From positions 1,488,001 to 1,552,000 of the forward strand of contig NZ_CP109479.1 in assembly GCF_036227485.1 (NCBI RefSeq): 64,000 bases of DNA. Direction: 5' to 3'. Below the pieces are notes generated by a model. The model ran no database searches and had not been told where the DNA came from. It saw nothing but the letters and a program-made list of their open reading frames with translations. Each line of letters opens with the position of its first letter. Position 1 is the stretch's first letter. This stretch comes from Streptomyces sp. NBC_01451. GTDB lineage: Bacteria > Actinomycetota > Actinomycetes > Streptomycetales > Streptomycetaceae. Of the stretch, positions 8,178 to 17,370 are shown in pieces. The position numbers and the translations under genes were made by a program.

Positions 8178-9104
8178 ATGCGCCGTGTTCGGTACGGGCA
8201 CAGGGGTGGTCCCCTGTGCCTGGAAGAGACCCCCGTGCCCGAGCCCGGGCCCGGTGAGCTCCCCGTGCACCGCGAGGCGATCGGCGTCACCCTCCCCGTC
8301 GTCCGCAAGGTGACCGAGGCCGCCGAACCGGTACCGCTCGGCGGCGAGATCGCCGGGGAGGTCGTGACGGTGGGCGCCGGAGTGACCGGCTTCCGACCGG
8401 GCGACCGCGTGACCGGGCTCTGTTTCGGCCACGGCTACGCCGACTTCGCGGTGCTCCAGGAAGCCATGGCCTCCCCGGTGCCCGGCGGCGTCTCGCCGAT
8501 GGACGCGGTCGCGGTCGTCCGCAGCGGGCCGGTCGCCCTGGGCGCCCTGTCCGCGGCCCGCCCCGCGCCGGGCGAAACAGCGCTGATCACGGGGGCGCCG
8601 AGCGGCGTCGGACACCTCGCAGTGCGGCTCGCCCGGACCCGCGGCGCGTCCCGGTTCGTCGGCGCCGTCTCGGACCGGGCCAGGGCCGGCTTCGTGCGCT
8701 CCCTCGGAGCCGACGAGGTCGTCCCGTACGACCTGATGGGACAGCAGGACGGGTTCGCCTCCGCCGACCACGTCCTGGACGCGGTCGGCGGCGCGTCGCT
8801 CGCCCCCGCGCCGGCCGCCCTCGCTCCCGGTGGCCGGCTCGTCGCGTACAGCTCGGGCGGCGGCACGGTCCGGGCGTACGACCCGCTGGTGGGCGCCACG
8901 ACCGTCACCGGCTTCCAGCTGCGCCGAATAGCCAGGGAACAACCCGAGTTGTACGAGCGGTGACGCCGCGAGCTGTGGCGGCAGTTCACCGAAGGAGCCG
9001 TACGACCGGTGGTGCACGGGGAGTTCGCGCTGGCGGACGCGGCCGGCGCACACCGGGTCATCGAGTCCCGGACCAACCTCGGCAAGGTTGTCCTGATCCC
9101 CTGA
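8178..9104 (+). pseudogene. Zinc-binding dehydrogenase / quinone oxidoreductase-like gene with an in-frame TGA
   Basis: Medium-chain reductase of the quinone oxidoreductase type. The ATG at 8178 has AGGAGG five bases upstream. It shows the GroES-like EIAGEVVTVGAGVTGFRPGD and the nucleotide-binding GAPSGVGHLAVRLA. Translation stops at a TGA at 8961-8963 (261 residues). Without changing frame, coding resumes and ends at 9104 with RELWRQFTEG, then ALADAAGAHRVIES and GKVVLIP. That tail is the normal C-terminus of this family. One C-to-T change of a CGA Arg codon would explain it. The truncated protein may still fold poorly; a sequencing error is also possible. The N-terminal region looks shorter than the family norm. 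Confidence 0.8.
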
Positions 9105-9171
9105 CACACGGTTCTTGTGGGGCGGCTGAGCATCCAACTACCGTCTGATGCGCGCACGTTGGACGTAGGAT

Positions 9172-9257
9172 GTCCAGATTTTCGGATGCCCGATTGTTCA
9201 GATGTCCAGACCTCTGAAGTCACGAACTCTGAAGTCCAGACGCATGAAGTCCAGACG
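9172..9257. repeat. Short direct repeats upstream of the sialidase gene
   Basis: gtccaga occurs at 9172, 9204, 9234 and 9249. Longer matches are ctctgaagtc at 9212-9221 and 9228-9237, and tgaagtccagacg at 9230-9242 and 9245-9257, with a spacing of 15-16 bases. They lie in the leader just before the sialidase start at 9277 and could be repeated protein-binding sites or slippage products. Confidence 0.6.
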
Positions 9258-9276
9258 TTGAAGGGCAGGGCCGTAC

Positions 9277-11187
9277 ATGCCGTCAAGTCTTCGCGCACGA
9301 TTCAGATCCACCCTCACGGCCGCGTTCACCACGGCCGCTCTGCTGCTCGCGATGCCGAGCCCAGCGGGCGCCGGACAGGCCACCGAGACGGCCGTGTTCG
9401 AGCAGCAGGTGCTCTTCCGGGCCTCCCAGGACCCCGGTTACGCCTGCTACCGGATCCCCGCGATCGTCCGGACCCTGAAGGGAACGCTGCTGGCCTTCGC
9501 CGAGGGACGGAAGGACAACTGCGGGGACGCCGGTGACATCGATATCGTCGTCAAGCGGTCGACCGACGACGGGCTCACCTGGGGCCCGGTCCAGGTGGTC
9601 GACGACGGCGGGGTCGACACCCACGGCAACCCGGCGCCGATCGTGGACCGGGAGACCGGCCGCATCCTCCTCGCGGAGAGCTGGAACACGGGCCACGGCG
9701 GCGGCAACTGCCCGGTGCCGTGCGACCGCACTCCCCATCTGCAGTACAGCGACGACGACGGGCTGACCTGGTCCGAGCCTCGCGACCTGAGCGCCGAGAT
9801 CATGCCGCCCGAGTGGAACTCCTGGTATGCGACGGGCCCCGTGCACGGCATCCAGCTCACCCGGGGCGAGCACGCGGGCCGGCTCGTCTTCGGCGTCAAC
9901 ACCGAGACGTGGGACGGCAGCCGGATCAGTGCCAACCATGCCGCGCTGATCATCAGCGACGACGGCGGCGACCACTGGAGGGCCGGCGCCACGGACACCT
10001 GGCCGATCGCGGCGGACGGCACCTTCCGGCAGAAACCGTCCGAGGTGACGCTCACGGAGCGCTCGGACGGGGTGATCCTGGTCAGCGGCCGGGAGCAGGA
10101 CGGCACGGATCTGGGACACCGCACCCAGGCCTTCAGCGCGGACGGCGGCAGCAGTTTCCTCACCCCCTTCCGCGCGCTCCCGGACCTCTACGCGCCCCAG
10201 GTCCAGTGCTCCACGGTGGGCCTCGGCGCCCGCATACTGCTGGCCTGCCCGGGCGATCCCGACCGGCGCCGGACGATGATGATCCGCTCCTCCTACGACG
10301 GCGGGCGCACCTGGGACAGCGTGGACCGGGGCACGGTCGTCACCCGGGACTGGTCGGGCTACTCCGACCTGGTGAAGATCGACAGCGGGACGGTGGGCCT
10401 GATGTACGAGGGCGGCACCGTCGACGCACGCGACGAGATCCGCTTCGCCCGCTTCAGCGAGGACTGGCTGACGCCGGCGCGCGGCCCGGACCCGACCACC
10501 CGTGACCTGGCCCCGGACGCCCGCCCGGCCGCCGTCCTGGGCGGCGCCACGCAGACCACCGGGGTGTTCGGCGGCGGGGCGATGGAGTTCGACGGCGTGG
10601 ACGACGCCGTACGCCTCCCGTACAGCGACCGGCTGCCGCTCGGCACCAAGGACTTCACGGTGGGCCTGTGGTTCCGCACCACGGCGACGTCGGGTGACCG
10701 GCCGCTGCTGTGGATGGGCGGGGTCGGCTCCACCCAGCCCCAGGTCTGGCTGCGCGCCGAGCCCGCGACCAACCGGGTCCGGGGTCTGATGACCGTCCGG
10801 GACGGCGCGTCGGCCGTCAGGACGGCGTCCGCGACCTCGGTGGGCACCTACAACGACGGCCTGTGGCACTTCGCGGCCCTGCGCCGTGGCGGCGGCCAGT
10901 TCACGCTCTTCGTCGACGGTACGGCGGTCAGCGTGGCGGACGTGACCGGATCCGTCAGCCGCAACTCGGTGTTCGGGGTGCACATCGGGCAACGGGTGGA
11001 CAGTCTGCAGCACTTCAGCGGCGCGATCGACGACGTCCGGGTCTGGGACCGGGCGTTGGGCAGCGCGGAACTGTCCAAGGCGGCCATGACGGCGACCGTG
11101 GACGAGGAGACGGCCACGAGCAGCACGGTCCTGTGGCTGCCTCTCAACAAGGTGAACGAGGGCCGTTCGCACCCCACCCGCCCCTGA
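9277..11187 (+). CDS. Secreted exo-alpha-sialidase (GH33-like) with C-terminal LamG-type domain
   Basis: Extracellular neuraminidase-type hydrolase (636 residues) that removes terminal sialic acids. A Sec signal peptide ends near residue 33 (AGAG). The RIP motif is YRIP at 58-61. Five Asp-box repeats follow (STDDGLTWG, SDDDGLTWSE, SDDGGDHW, SADGGSSF, SYDGGRTWDS), giving the six-bladed propeller. From about residue 430 a concanavalin-like LamG domain follows (VGLWFRTTATSGDRPLLWMG, then FSGAIDDVRVWDRAL), probably carbohydrate-binding. A very strong terminator lies just after it. Substrate could be another glycan with a sialic-like end; the family call itself is firm. Confidence 0.92.
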   Translation: MPSSLRARFRSTLTAAFTTAALLLAMPSPAGAGQATETAVFEQQVLFRASQDPGYACYRIPAIVRTLKGTLLAFAEGRKDNCGDAGDIDIVVKRSTDDGLTWGPVQVVDDGGVDTHGNPAPIVDRETGRILLAESWNTGHGGGNCPVPCDRTPHLQYSDDDGLTWSEPRDLSAEIMPPEWNSWYATGPVHGIQLTRGEHAGRLVFGVNTETWDGSRISANHAALIISDDGGDHWRAGATDTWPIAADGTFRQKPSEVTLTERSDGVILVSGREQDGTDLGHRTQAFSADGGSSFLTPFRALPDLYAPQVQCSTVGLGARILLACPGDPDRRRTMMIRSSYDGGRTWDSVDRGTVVTRDWSGYSDLVKIDSGTVGLMYEGGTVDARDEIRFARFSEDWLTPARGPDPTTRDLAPDARPAAVLGGATQTTGVFGGGAMEFDGVDDAVRLPYSDRLPLGTKDFTVGLWFRTTATSGDRPLLWMGGVGSTQPQVWLRAEPATNRVRGLMTVRDGASAVRTASATSVGTYNDGLWHFAALRRGGGQFTLFVDGTAVSVADVTGSVSRNSVFGVHIGQRVDSLQHFSGAIDDVRVWDRALGSAELSKAAMTATVDEETATSSTVLWLPLNKVNEGRSHPTRP

Positions 11188-11203
11188 CGACGTACGGGGA
11201 TCG

Positions 11204-11258
11204 CCGCCCACGGGAACCGGGCCCGGCCGCTGTGGCCGGGCCCGGTTCCCGTGGGCGG
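11204..11258. terminator. Bidirectional terminator, perfect 25-bp stem
   Basis: Perfect inverted repeat: arms at 11204-11228 and 11234-11258 with the 5-base loop gctgt. It lies between the convergent sialidase and BASS transporter genes, 16 bases after the first stop and 2 bases before the second. It should end transcription from both sides. Confidence 0.9.
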
Positions 11259-11259
11259 C

Positions 11260-12309
11260 TCAACGGTGACGCGTCGCCGTACCGGCCGTCATGCGTGGCG
11301 GTCCGGCCGCGTCCCGGCCGGTGACCGGCGGGTCGGCCGTCACGGGGTCCTGCGAGCGGCGCTTGGCGATCACCGCGCACACCATCAGCTGCATCTGGTG
11401 GAAGAGCATCAGCGGCAGCACGGCCAGTGAGGCCTGGGCGCCGAACAGGACGCTCGCCATGGGCAGTCCGGCCGCCAGGGACTTCTTCGAGCCCGCGAAC
11501 TGGATCGTGATCCGGTCCTCGCGGTCGAAGCCGAGCGCCCTGCCCCCGTACCAGGTGAGCGCCAGCATCACCGCGAGCAGTACGGCCTCCACGACCAGGA
11601 GTCCGCCGAGCCGGGCGGGACCGACCTGGTGCCAGATGCCCTCGACCATGCCCTCGCTGAACGCGGTGTAGACGACGAGGAGGATCGAGCCGCGGTCGAC
11701 CAGCCCCAGCACCTTCTTGTGCCGGGTGACGAACGTGCCGATCCAGCGCCTGAGCACCTGTCCGGCGAGGAATGGCACCAGCAGCTGGAGCACGATCTCG
11801 ACGAGCGAGTCGAGCGAGAAGCCGCCGCCGGTGCTGCCGAGCAGTGTGGCCGCGAGCAGCGGGGTGACGACGATGCCGACAACGGAGGAGAAGGAGCCCG
11901 CGCAGATCGCGGCGGGCACGTTGCCCCGGGCCATCGAGGTGAAGGCGATCGACGACTGGATCGTGGACGGGACGAGGGTGAGGAAGAGCAGACCGGTGTA
12001 GAGGTCGTGGGTCAGGAACACCGGTTCGAGTCCGCGGGCGGCCAGGCCGAGCAGCGGGAAGACGACGAACGTGCAGGCGAGGACCGTGGTGTGCAGCCGC
12101 CAGTGCTTCAGCCCCGCCAGTGCCTCGCGGGTGGAGAGTCGGGCGCCGTAGAGGAAGAAGAGAAAGGCGATGGCCGCCGTGGAGGCGCCCGAGGCGACGT
12201 CGGCGCCCGTCCCGCGCGCCGGGAGGAGGGCCGCGAGACCCACCGTTGCGAGCAGCAGCAGGATGTAGGGGTCGATCGGCATCCAGCTCGGCCACTTCAG
12301 GCGTTTCAC
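11260..12309 (-). CDS. Bile acid:sodium symporter (BASS) family transporter
   Basis: Polytopic membrane protein (349 residues) with about ten hydrophobic segments. It resembles the YfeH-type branch of the BASS family (SBF_like, PF13593). Visible features include FLFFLYGARLSTREALAGL, the central LVPSTIQSSIAFTSMARGN and SFSSVVGIVVTPLLAATLLG, the repeated family core. Bacterial members move organic anions with sodium; substrate unknown. A divergent LysR gene sits 127 bases away and probably controls it. The basic C-terminal tail is about 25 residues of low complexity. Confidence 0.9.
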   Translation of the reverse strand: MKRLKWPSWMPIDPYILLLLATVGLAALLPARGTGADVASGASTAAIAFLFFLYGARLSTREALAGLKHWRLHTTVLACTFVVFPLLGLAARGLEPVFLTHDLYTGLLFLTLVPSTIQSSIAFTSMARGNVPAAICAGSFSSVVGIVVTPLLAATLLGSTGGGFSLDSLVEIVLQLLVPFLAGQVLRRWIGTFVTRHKKVLGLVDRGSILLVVYTAFSEGMVEGIWHQVGPARLGGLLVVEAVLLAVMLALTWYGGRALGFDREDRITIQFAGSKKSLAAGLPMASVLFGAQASLAVLPLMLFHQMQLMVCAVIAKRRSQDPVTADPPVTGRDAAGPPRMTAGTATRHR

Positions 12310-12402
12310 GGTGCTCCACTACTCAGGTACGGGACGGTCGTGCCCTTTCCATCGTCCTCCTCCGGTCCGTGATCGGGAATCCCGTACACCGCTCTGACTG
12401 TC

Positions 12403-12417
12403 ATCGCGTTCTGCGAT
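12403..12417. promoter_or_regulatory. Candidate LysR-box between BASS and LysR genes
   Basis: ATCGC at 12403-12407 and GCGAT at 12413-12417 form a perfect interrupted palindrome with a 5-base centre. It fits the T-N11-A style of LysR binding sites and lies 20 bases before the LysR start. Confidence 0.5.
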
Positions 12418-12436
12418 AACGGGGTAGCGTGGACGC

Positions 12437-13300
12437 GTGTACGACCCCTCTCATCTGCGGACCTTCCTGACCGTGGCCCAGACGCTCAGTTTCACGCAGG
12501 CCGCCCGCCGGCTCGGGCTGCGGCAGTCGACGGTCAGCCAGCACGTCCGGCGCCTGGAGGACGCGGCCGGCCGGCAACTGTTCTCCCGGGACACGCACTC
12601 CGTGGAGCTGACCGAGGACGGCGAGGTGATGCTCGGCTTCGCCCGCCGCATCATGGAGGTCCACGAGCAGGCGACGGCGTTCTTCACGGGTACGCGGCTG
12701 CGCGGCCGGCTGCGGTTCGGCGCGTCCGAGGACTTCGTGCTGACCCGGTTGCCGGAGATCCTGGAGGCCTTCCGCCACGACCACCCCGAGGTCGATCTGG
12801 AGCTGACGGTCGAGCTGTCGGGCACCCTGCACGAGCAGCTGGCCGCCGGGAAACTGGACCTCGTCCTCGCCAAGCGGCGCCCCGAGGACCCGCGCGGCGA
12901 GCCGGTCTGGCACGACGAGCTGGTGTGGATCGGCGCGGAACGGCTCCGGCTGGACCCCGACCGCCCGGTACCCCTGATCGTGTACCCGCCGCCGGGCATC
13001 ACCCGCGCCCTCGCCATGGAGGCCCTGGAGCGGCAGGGCCGGGCGTGGCGCGTCGTGTGCACCAGCGGCAGCCTCAACGGCCTGATCGCGGCGGCCCGGG
13101 CGGGCCTCGGTGTGATGGCCCACTCGCGCGGGATGGTCCCGCCCGGTCTGGTCCAGGTGCCCGACCGCGCCGGGCTGCCGGAGCTGGGCCGGGTCGATTT
13201 CGTCCTGGTCCACGGGCACCGGCGTACGTCCGCCGAGAGCGCGGCGGACGCGCTGGCGGCGGCGATCCTGACGAGCGGGGACCGGCTGCACCGGCTCTGA
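12437..13300 (+). CDS. LysR family transcriptional regulator
   Basis: LysR-type regulator (287 residues). The N-terminal helix-turn-helix is clear (HLRTFLTVAQTLSFTQAARR, then LRQSTVSQHVRRLE). The effector-binding domain starts near residue 90 (RLRFGASEDFVLTRLPEILE) and includes the usual second-half GLIAAARAGLGVMAHS. GTG start. It is divergent from the BASS transporter gene and shares its intergenic region, so activation of that transporter is the likely job. The inducer is unknown. Confidence 0.94.
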   Translation: MYDPSHLRTFLTVAQTLSFTQAARRLGLRQSTVSQHVRRLEDAAGRQLFSRDTHSVELTEDGEVMLGFARRIMEVHEQATAFFTGTRLRGRLRFGASEDFVLTRLPEILEAFRHDHPEVDLELTVELSGTLHEQLAAGKLDLVLAKRRPEDPRGEPVWHDELVWIGAERLRLDPDRPVPLIVYPPPGITRALAMEALERQGRAWRVVCTSGSLNGLIAAARAGLGVMAHSRGMVPPGLVQVPDRAGLPELGRVDFVLVHGHRRTSAESAADALAAAILTSGDRLHRL

Positions 13301-13558
13301 CGGCCGGCCACGAAACCTTAAAGACAGTCCCAAGAGGCCTGGCGCGGGCGGTGAGCGGGTCGGTCGGATTCCGTGGAGATTACCCGACCGAGATCTTCTC
13401 CGGCGGAGGGGGTTCTGTCCGCCCGCTACCCATACAGACGCATATTCCGCCCCGGGACGGCGCCGAAGCTGAACACCGCTCGGCTTGGAACCCCTCCCGC
13501 GATGTGAAGGCGTGGGGTAGCTTTCACGGCGCTGTGCAAAGCGTCACTAGGAGCGGGT

Positions 13559-15385
13559 TTGCGCGAATTCACCAACCCTCCGTTGGCGTTGGCACCGCCC
13601 GTGGGCGGACTGGCCGACGTGGTGTTCGAACGTGCCCAGGAGGACCCCCTCCATGTCTCGCTCGGGCGCAAGGACGAGGCCGGCCAGTGGCGGGACGTGA
13701 CCGCGAGCGAGTTCCGTGACGAGGTCCTCGCCCTCGCCAAGGGCCTGCTCTCGCAGGGCATCCGCTTCGGGGACCGGGTCGCGATCATGTCCCGTACGCG
13801 CTACGAGTGGACGCTCTTCGACTACGCGCTGTGGACGATCGGCGCGCAGGTGGTGCCGGTCTATCCGACGTCGTCGGCCGAGCAGGTCTTCTGGATGCTG
13901 TACGACGCCGAGGTGACGGCGGCGATGGTGGAGCACGAGGACCACGCGATGACCATCGCCACGGTCATCGACCGGCTGCCCGAGCTGCGCCGGCTGTGGC
14001 AGCTCGACGTCGGTGTCGTGCAGGAGCTGTACGAGGCGGGTGCGCACCTCGACGACGACGTGGTGCACCGGCACCGGCTCGCGGTCATGCCCGAGTCGAC
14101 CGCGACGATCATCTACACCTCCGGCACCACGGGCCGCCCCAAGGGCTGTGTCATCACCCACGCGAACTTCATGTTCGAGGCGGACACCGTCATCGAACGC
14201 TGGGAGCCGGTGTTCCACTCCAGGAAGGGCGACGAGGCGGCGACCCTCCTCTTCCTCCCCCTCGCGCATGTCTTCGGCCGGATGGTGCAGGTGGCCGCGA
14301 TCCGCGGCGGGGTCCGTTTCGGCCACCAGCCGCAGCTCAACGCGGCGGCCCTGCTGCCCGACCTCGCCGCGTTCCGGCCGACGTTCTTCCTCGGCGTGCC
14401 GTACATCTTCGAGAAGGTCTTCAACGCGGCCCGCCGCAAGGCCGAACGGGAGGGCAGGGACGGCCCGTTCGAGAAGGCCGTCGAGGTCGCGGTGCGGTAC
14501 GCGGAGGCCACGGAGGAGAAGGCCTGGGACCTGGGCCCCGGCCCGTCGGCGGGCCTGCGGATGCAGCACCAGCTCTTCGAGAAGCTCGTGTACTCCAAGA
14601 TCCGGGCGGCGATGGGCGGGCGCGTACGGCACGCCATGACGGGCGGTTCGGGTATGGACCGGCGGCTCGGCCTGTTCTTCGCGGGCGCGGGCGTCCACAT
14701 ATACGAGGGGTACGGCCTGACGGAGACGACGGCCGCGGCCACCGCGAACCCGCCCGAGCGCACCCGGTACGGCACGGTCGGCCAGGCCATCCCGGGCACG
14801 ACGGTGCACATCGCGGACGACGGTGAGATCTGGCTGCGCGGCGACAACGTCTTCCAGGGCTATCTGAACAACCAGAAGGCGACGGACGCGACCCTGCACG
14901 ACGGCTGGCTGGCCACCGGCGACCTGGGCTCCCTCGACGAGGACGGTTTCCTCACGATCACCGGCCGCAAGAAGGAGATCCTGGTGACCTCGGGCGGCAA
15001 GAGCGTCGTCCCCGGCGGCCTGGAGGAGCGCGTCCGGGATCATCCCCTGGTCGCCCAGTGCATCGTGGTCGGCAACGACCGTCCGTACATCGCGGCCCTT
15101 GTCACCCTGGACCGGGAGGCGGTCGAGCACTGGCTCACCATGCGCGGCAAGCCGCAGCTGACCTCGACGGAACTGGTGAGCGACCCGGACCTGGAGAAGG
15201 AGGTACGGCGTGCGGTGGTCGCCGCGAACACCCTGGTCTCCAAGGCCGAGTCGATCCGTACGTTCCGCATCCTGGCCCAGCCGTTCACCGAGGAACACGG
15301 CCTGCTGACCCCGTCCCTGAAGCTGAAGCGCAAGGCGATCGAGGACGCGTATGTGAAGGAGGTCGAGGCGCTGTACCAGGCCTGA
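13559..15385 (+). CDS. Long-chain fatty acid-CoA ligase (AMP-dependent synthetase)
   Basis: Adenylate-forming enzyme (608 residues) that activates fatty acids to acyl-CoA with ATP, of the FadD15-like actinobacterial type. The AMP-binding motif is YTSGTTGRPKGC; later motifs are GYGLTETTAA, the hinge region WLATGDLGSLDEDGFLTITG and GRKKEILVTSGGK. The frame opens with a TTG (LREFTNPP), preceded by AGGAG at 13549-13553. This start is supported by the conserved REF opening seen in related proteins. Stand-alone gene; a 258-base gap upstream shows no gene. Confidence 0.93.
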   Translation: MREFTNPPLALAPPVGGLADVVFERAQEDPLHVSLGRKDEAGQWRDVTASEFRDEVLALAKGLLSQGIRFGDRVAIMSRTRYEWTLFDYALWTIGAQVVPVYPTSSAEQVFWMLYDAEVTAAMVEHEDHAMTIATVIDRLPELRRLWQLDVGVVQELYEAGAHLDDDVVHRHRLAVMPESTATIIYTSGTTGRPKGCVITHANFMFEADTVIERWEPVFHSRKGDEAATLLFLPLAHVFGRMVQVAAIRGGVRFGHQPQLNAAALLPDLAAFRPTFFLGVPYIFEKVFNAARRKAEREGRDGPFEKAVEVAVRYAEATEEKAWDLGPGPSAGLRMQHQLFEKLVYSKIRAAMGGRVRHAMTGGSGMDRRLGLFFAGAGVHIYEGYGLTETTAAATANPPERTRYGTVGQAIPGTTVHIADDGEIWLRGDNVFQGYLNNQKATDATLHDGWLATGDLGSLDEDGFLTITGRKKEILVTSGGKSVVPGGLEERVRDHPLVAQCIVVGNDRPYIAALVTLDREAVEHWLTMRGKPQLTSTELVSDPDLEKEVRRAVVAANTLVSKAESIRTFRILAQPFTEEHGLLTPSLKLKRKAIEDAYVKEVEALYQA

Positions 15386-15401
15386 CGGCCGCCGCCGTCA
15401 G
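15382..15401. terminator. Small hairpin spanning the convergent stops
   Basis: ctgacgg at 15382-15388 pairs with ccgtcag at 15395-15401. It covers the stop codons of the acyl-CoA ligase and the convergent lyase-like gene, which are only 12 bases apart. Confidence 0.4.
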
Positions 15402-16192
15402 ACGAGTTGGTAGCCGCGCAGGTTCGTGAGCAGCAGGTGGCAGTCCTGGAGCGAGCCCGAAGTGTCGCCCAGGGAACGGTAGATGCCCCACTTGGGGCGT
15501 ACGCGGTCGGCGAGGAAGGTGTCGACGCCGGTGCGTGAGGCGTCGACGACGGTTGTCGAGCCGCTCCGGAGGATCCAACGGACCGTTCCCGCGCCGCCGT
15601 TGCCGACCTTGATCTGGAAGTCGACGTCCGTCCACCTGTCGTGGAGCGGTTCGAGGTTCGTACGGCCGACGAGGATGTCGTCGAAGGGCAGCTTGAGTTC
15701 GATGGTCTGTACGCCGTTCACCCGGCGCAGCGACTGCACGACGATCGGCGAAGTGCCTGCGCCGGGCTGCTTCATCTGCATGATGTGGGTGAAGGTGGTC
15801 GTCGCCTTGAGGGAGCTGGGGATGTACATCGAGTACGTGACCCGCCAGGTCTGCCCCTCGGTCCACTTGAGGTAGTCGCCGCCGCTGCCGTTGCGCAGCC
15901 CGGTGACCTCCTGGCGCTGCCGGTCGGTCGAGGTGTCGCGGTCGCCGGTGTGCATGTTGAAGCGCCAGTTGTTGCCGGTGGCGAAGATGTGCGGCTGTCC
16001 GGCGGTGTGGGAGTCGGCGCGGTCGTCCTCGATGGTCTCGAAGGCGCCGAGCCCGGCGCCGCTCGCGGAGGGGGCCCACTTCTGCTGCCAGGAGGCGGCG
16101 TGGGCCGGGACGGCGAGGGCGGGGACTCCGACGGCCGCTCCGGCCGCTCCGCCGAGTGCGGCGCCGAGCAGGGTTCGCCTGGATGTGTTCAT
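15398..16192 (-). CDS. Tat-exported protein, polysaccharide lyase-like beta-jelly-roll
   Basis: Secreted protein of 264 residues. The N-terminus is a twin-arginine signal (NTSRRTLLGAALGGAAGAAV) ending near AHA. The mature part looks like a concanavalin-type jelly roll: GDYLKWTEGQTWRVTYSMY, FTHIMQMKQPG, then WTDVDFQIKVGNGG and PKWGIYRSLGD. This pattern resembles heparin-lyase-I/PL20-type lyases (PF14099) and fits degradation of an acidic polysaccharide. I cannot assign a substrate. A GAGGTGG ribosome-binding site precedes the ATG. Upstream is an 18-bp tandem repeat. Confidence 0.6.
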   Translation of the reverse strand: MNTSRRTLLGAALGGAAGAAVGVPALAVPAHAASWQQKWAPSASGAGLGAFETIEDDRADSHTAGQPHIFATGNNWRFNMHTGDRDTSTDRQRQEVTGLRNGSGGDYLKWTEGQTWRVTYSMYIPSSLKATTTFTHIMQMKQPGAGTSPIVVQSLRRVNGVQTIELKLPFDDILVGRTNLEPLHDRWTDVDFQIKVGNGGAGTVRWILRSGSTTVVDASRTGVDTFLADRVRPKWGIYRSLGDTSGSLQDCHLLLTNLRGYQLV

Positions 16193-16208
16193 GGTGGGAC
16201 CACCTCAG

Positions 16209-16244
16209 CATGGGGGGCTGGATCTACATGGGGGGCTGGATCTA
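16209..16244. repeat. 18-bp tandem duplication upstream of the lyase-like gene
   Basis: catggggggctggatcta at 16209-16226 is repeated exactly at 16227-16244. It lies 17 bases upstream of the lyase-like start in the divergent region shared with the aldo/keto reductase gene. The rest of 16193-16476 shows no gene; a cacatatgtg palindrome follows at 16257-16266. Confidence 0.8.
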
Positions 16245-16476
16245 CCGACACGGAGCCACATATGTGAACGACATTCATCATCACGATTCGCGGCGGGATA
16301 CAGAGTCGCCGCTTGACGGCGCGCGGTCAATAGTCCGTACCAATGCACGCGGACCGCCGAAGGTGTTTTCGGCCAATCTGCGGGAAAGCGCACGAGGTCG
16401 ACGACCAGGAATGCGGCACGGCCCCCGCTCGTTGACGATGGGAGTACCCAACCGACGACTGAAGGATCGAGAGCTC

Positions 16477-17313
16477 GTGAGCAGCAAGGTCCCCCCGATC
16501 ACCCTGAACAACGGCGTCGAGATGCCCCAGCTGGGTTTCGGCGTCTGGCAGGTGCCTGACGACGAGGCGGAGCAGGCGGTCACCACCGCGCTGGAGAGCG
16601 GGTACCGCAGCATCGACACAGCAGCGATCTACGGCAACGAAGAGGGCACCGGGAAGGCCATCGCCGCATCCGGCGTCCCCCGCGAGGAGCTCTTCGTCAC
16701 CACCAAGCTCTGGAACAGCGACCAGGGGTACGAATCCACTCTCCGCGCCTTCGACACCTCCCTGGCGAAGCTCGGCCTGGAGTACGTCGACCTGTATCTG
16801 ATCCACTGGCCGCAGCCGGCCAAGGGCGCGTACGTCGACACGTACAAGGCGTTCGAGAAGCTCGCCGCCGACGGCCGCGCCCGGACCGTCGGAGTCTCCA
16901 ACTTCCTTCCGGTCCACCTCGACCGGCTCCTCGCCGAGACGTCCGTCGTCCCGGCGGTCAACCAGATCGAGCTGCACCCGCATCTCCAGCAGAACGAGTC
17001 CCGCGAGTACCACGCGGAGCACGGCATCGTCACGGAGGCATGGTCCCCGCTGGGCTCCGGCAGGGGTCTGCTGGAGGTACCGGCGATCGTGGCCGTCGCC
17101 CGCAAGCACGACCGCACGCCGGCCCAGGTCGTCCTGCGCTGGCACCTCCAGCTCGGCAACGTGGTGATCCCCAAGTCCGTGACGCCTTCGCGGATCAAGG
17201 AGAACATCGAGGTCTTCGACTTCAGCCTGGACGCGGAGGACCTCGCGGCGATCAGCGCGCTGAACGAGGGCCGCCGACTGGGCCCGGACCCGGCCACCTT
17301 CGAGGCCGGCTGA
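16477..17313 (+). CDS. Aldo/keto reductase
   Basis: NADPH-dependent carbonyl reductase of the AKR superfamily (278 residues from GTG 16477), similar to the AKR5/2,5-diketo-gluconate reductase type. The catalytic tetrad is present: Asp47 and Tyr52 (SIDTAAIYGNE), Lys77 (VTTKLWN), His110 (YLIHWPQP). The cofactor loop is IPKSVTPSRIKEN. The GTG was chosen because conserved sequence (PPITLNNGVEMPQLGFG) begins six residues later; the frame stays open upstream, with an ATG at 16438 as alternative. Followed by a terminator. Confidence 0.92.
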   Translation: MSSKVPPITLNNGVEMPQLGFGVWQVPDDEAEQAVTTALESGYRSIDTAAIYGNEEGTGKAIAASGVPREELFVTTKLWNSDQGYESTLRAFDTSLAKLGLEYVDLYLIHWPQPAKGAYVDTYKAFEKLAADGRARTVGVSNFLPVHLDRLLAETSVVPAVNQIELHPHLQQNESREYHAEHGIVTEAWSPLGSGRGLLEVPAIVAVARKHDRTPAQVVLRWHLQLGNVVIPKSVTPSRIKENIEVFDFSLDAEDLAAISALNEGRRLGPDPATFEAG

Positions 17314-17326
17314 CGACGACCACGGC

Positions 17327-17370
17327 AACGCCCCGGTCCGCGCCGATTCCGGTCGCGGATCCGGGGCGTT
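17327..17370 (+). terminator. Terminator after the aldo/keto reductase
   Basis: Arms at 17327-17342 and 17354-17370 are complementary apart from a one-base bulge (aacgccccgg-tccgcg against cgcgga-tccggggcgtt), 13 bases after the stop, with a short T-rich tail. Confidence 0.75.

Noticed and set aside
8435..9298. Minus-strand frame with repeated VWTSE segments
   Set aside because: The peptide repeats come from the DNA direct repeats upstream of the sialidase; the rest is antisense to the oxidoreductase.
9283..11211. 642-residue frame opposite the sialidase
   Set aside because: Shadow of the sialidase, with no recognisable domain.
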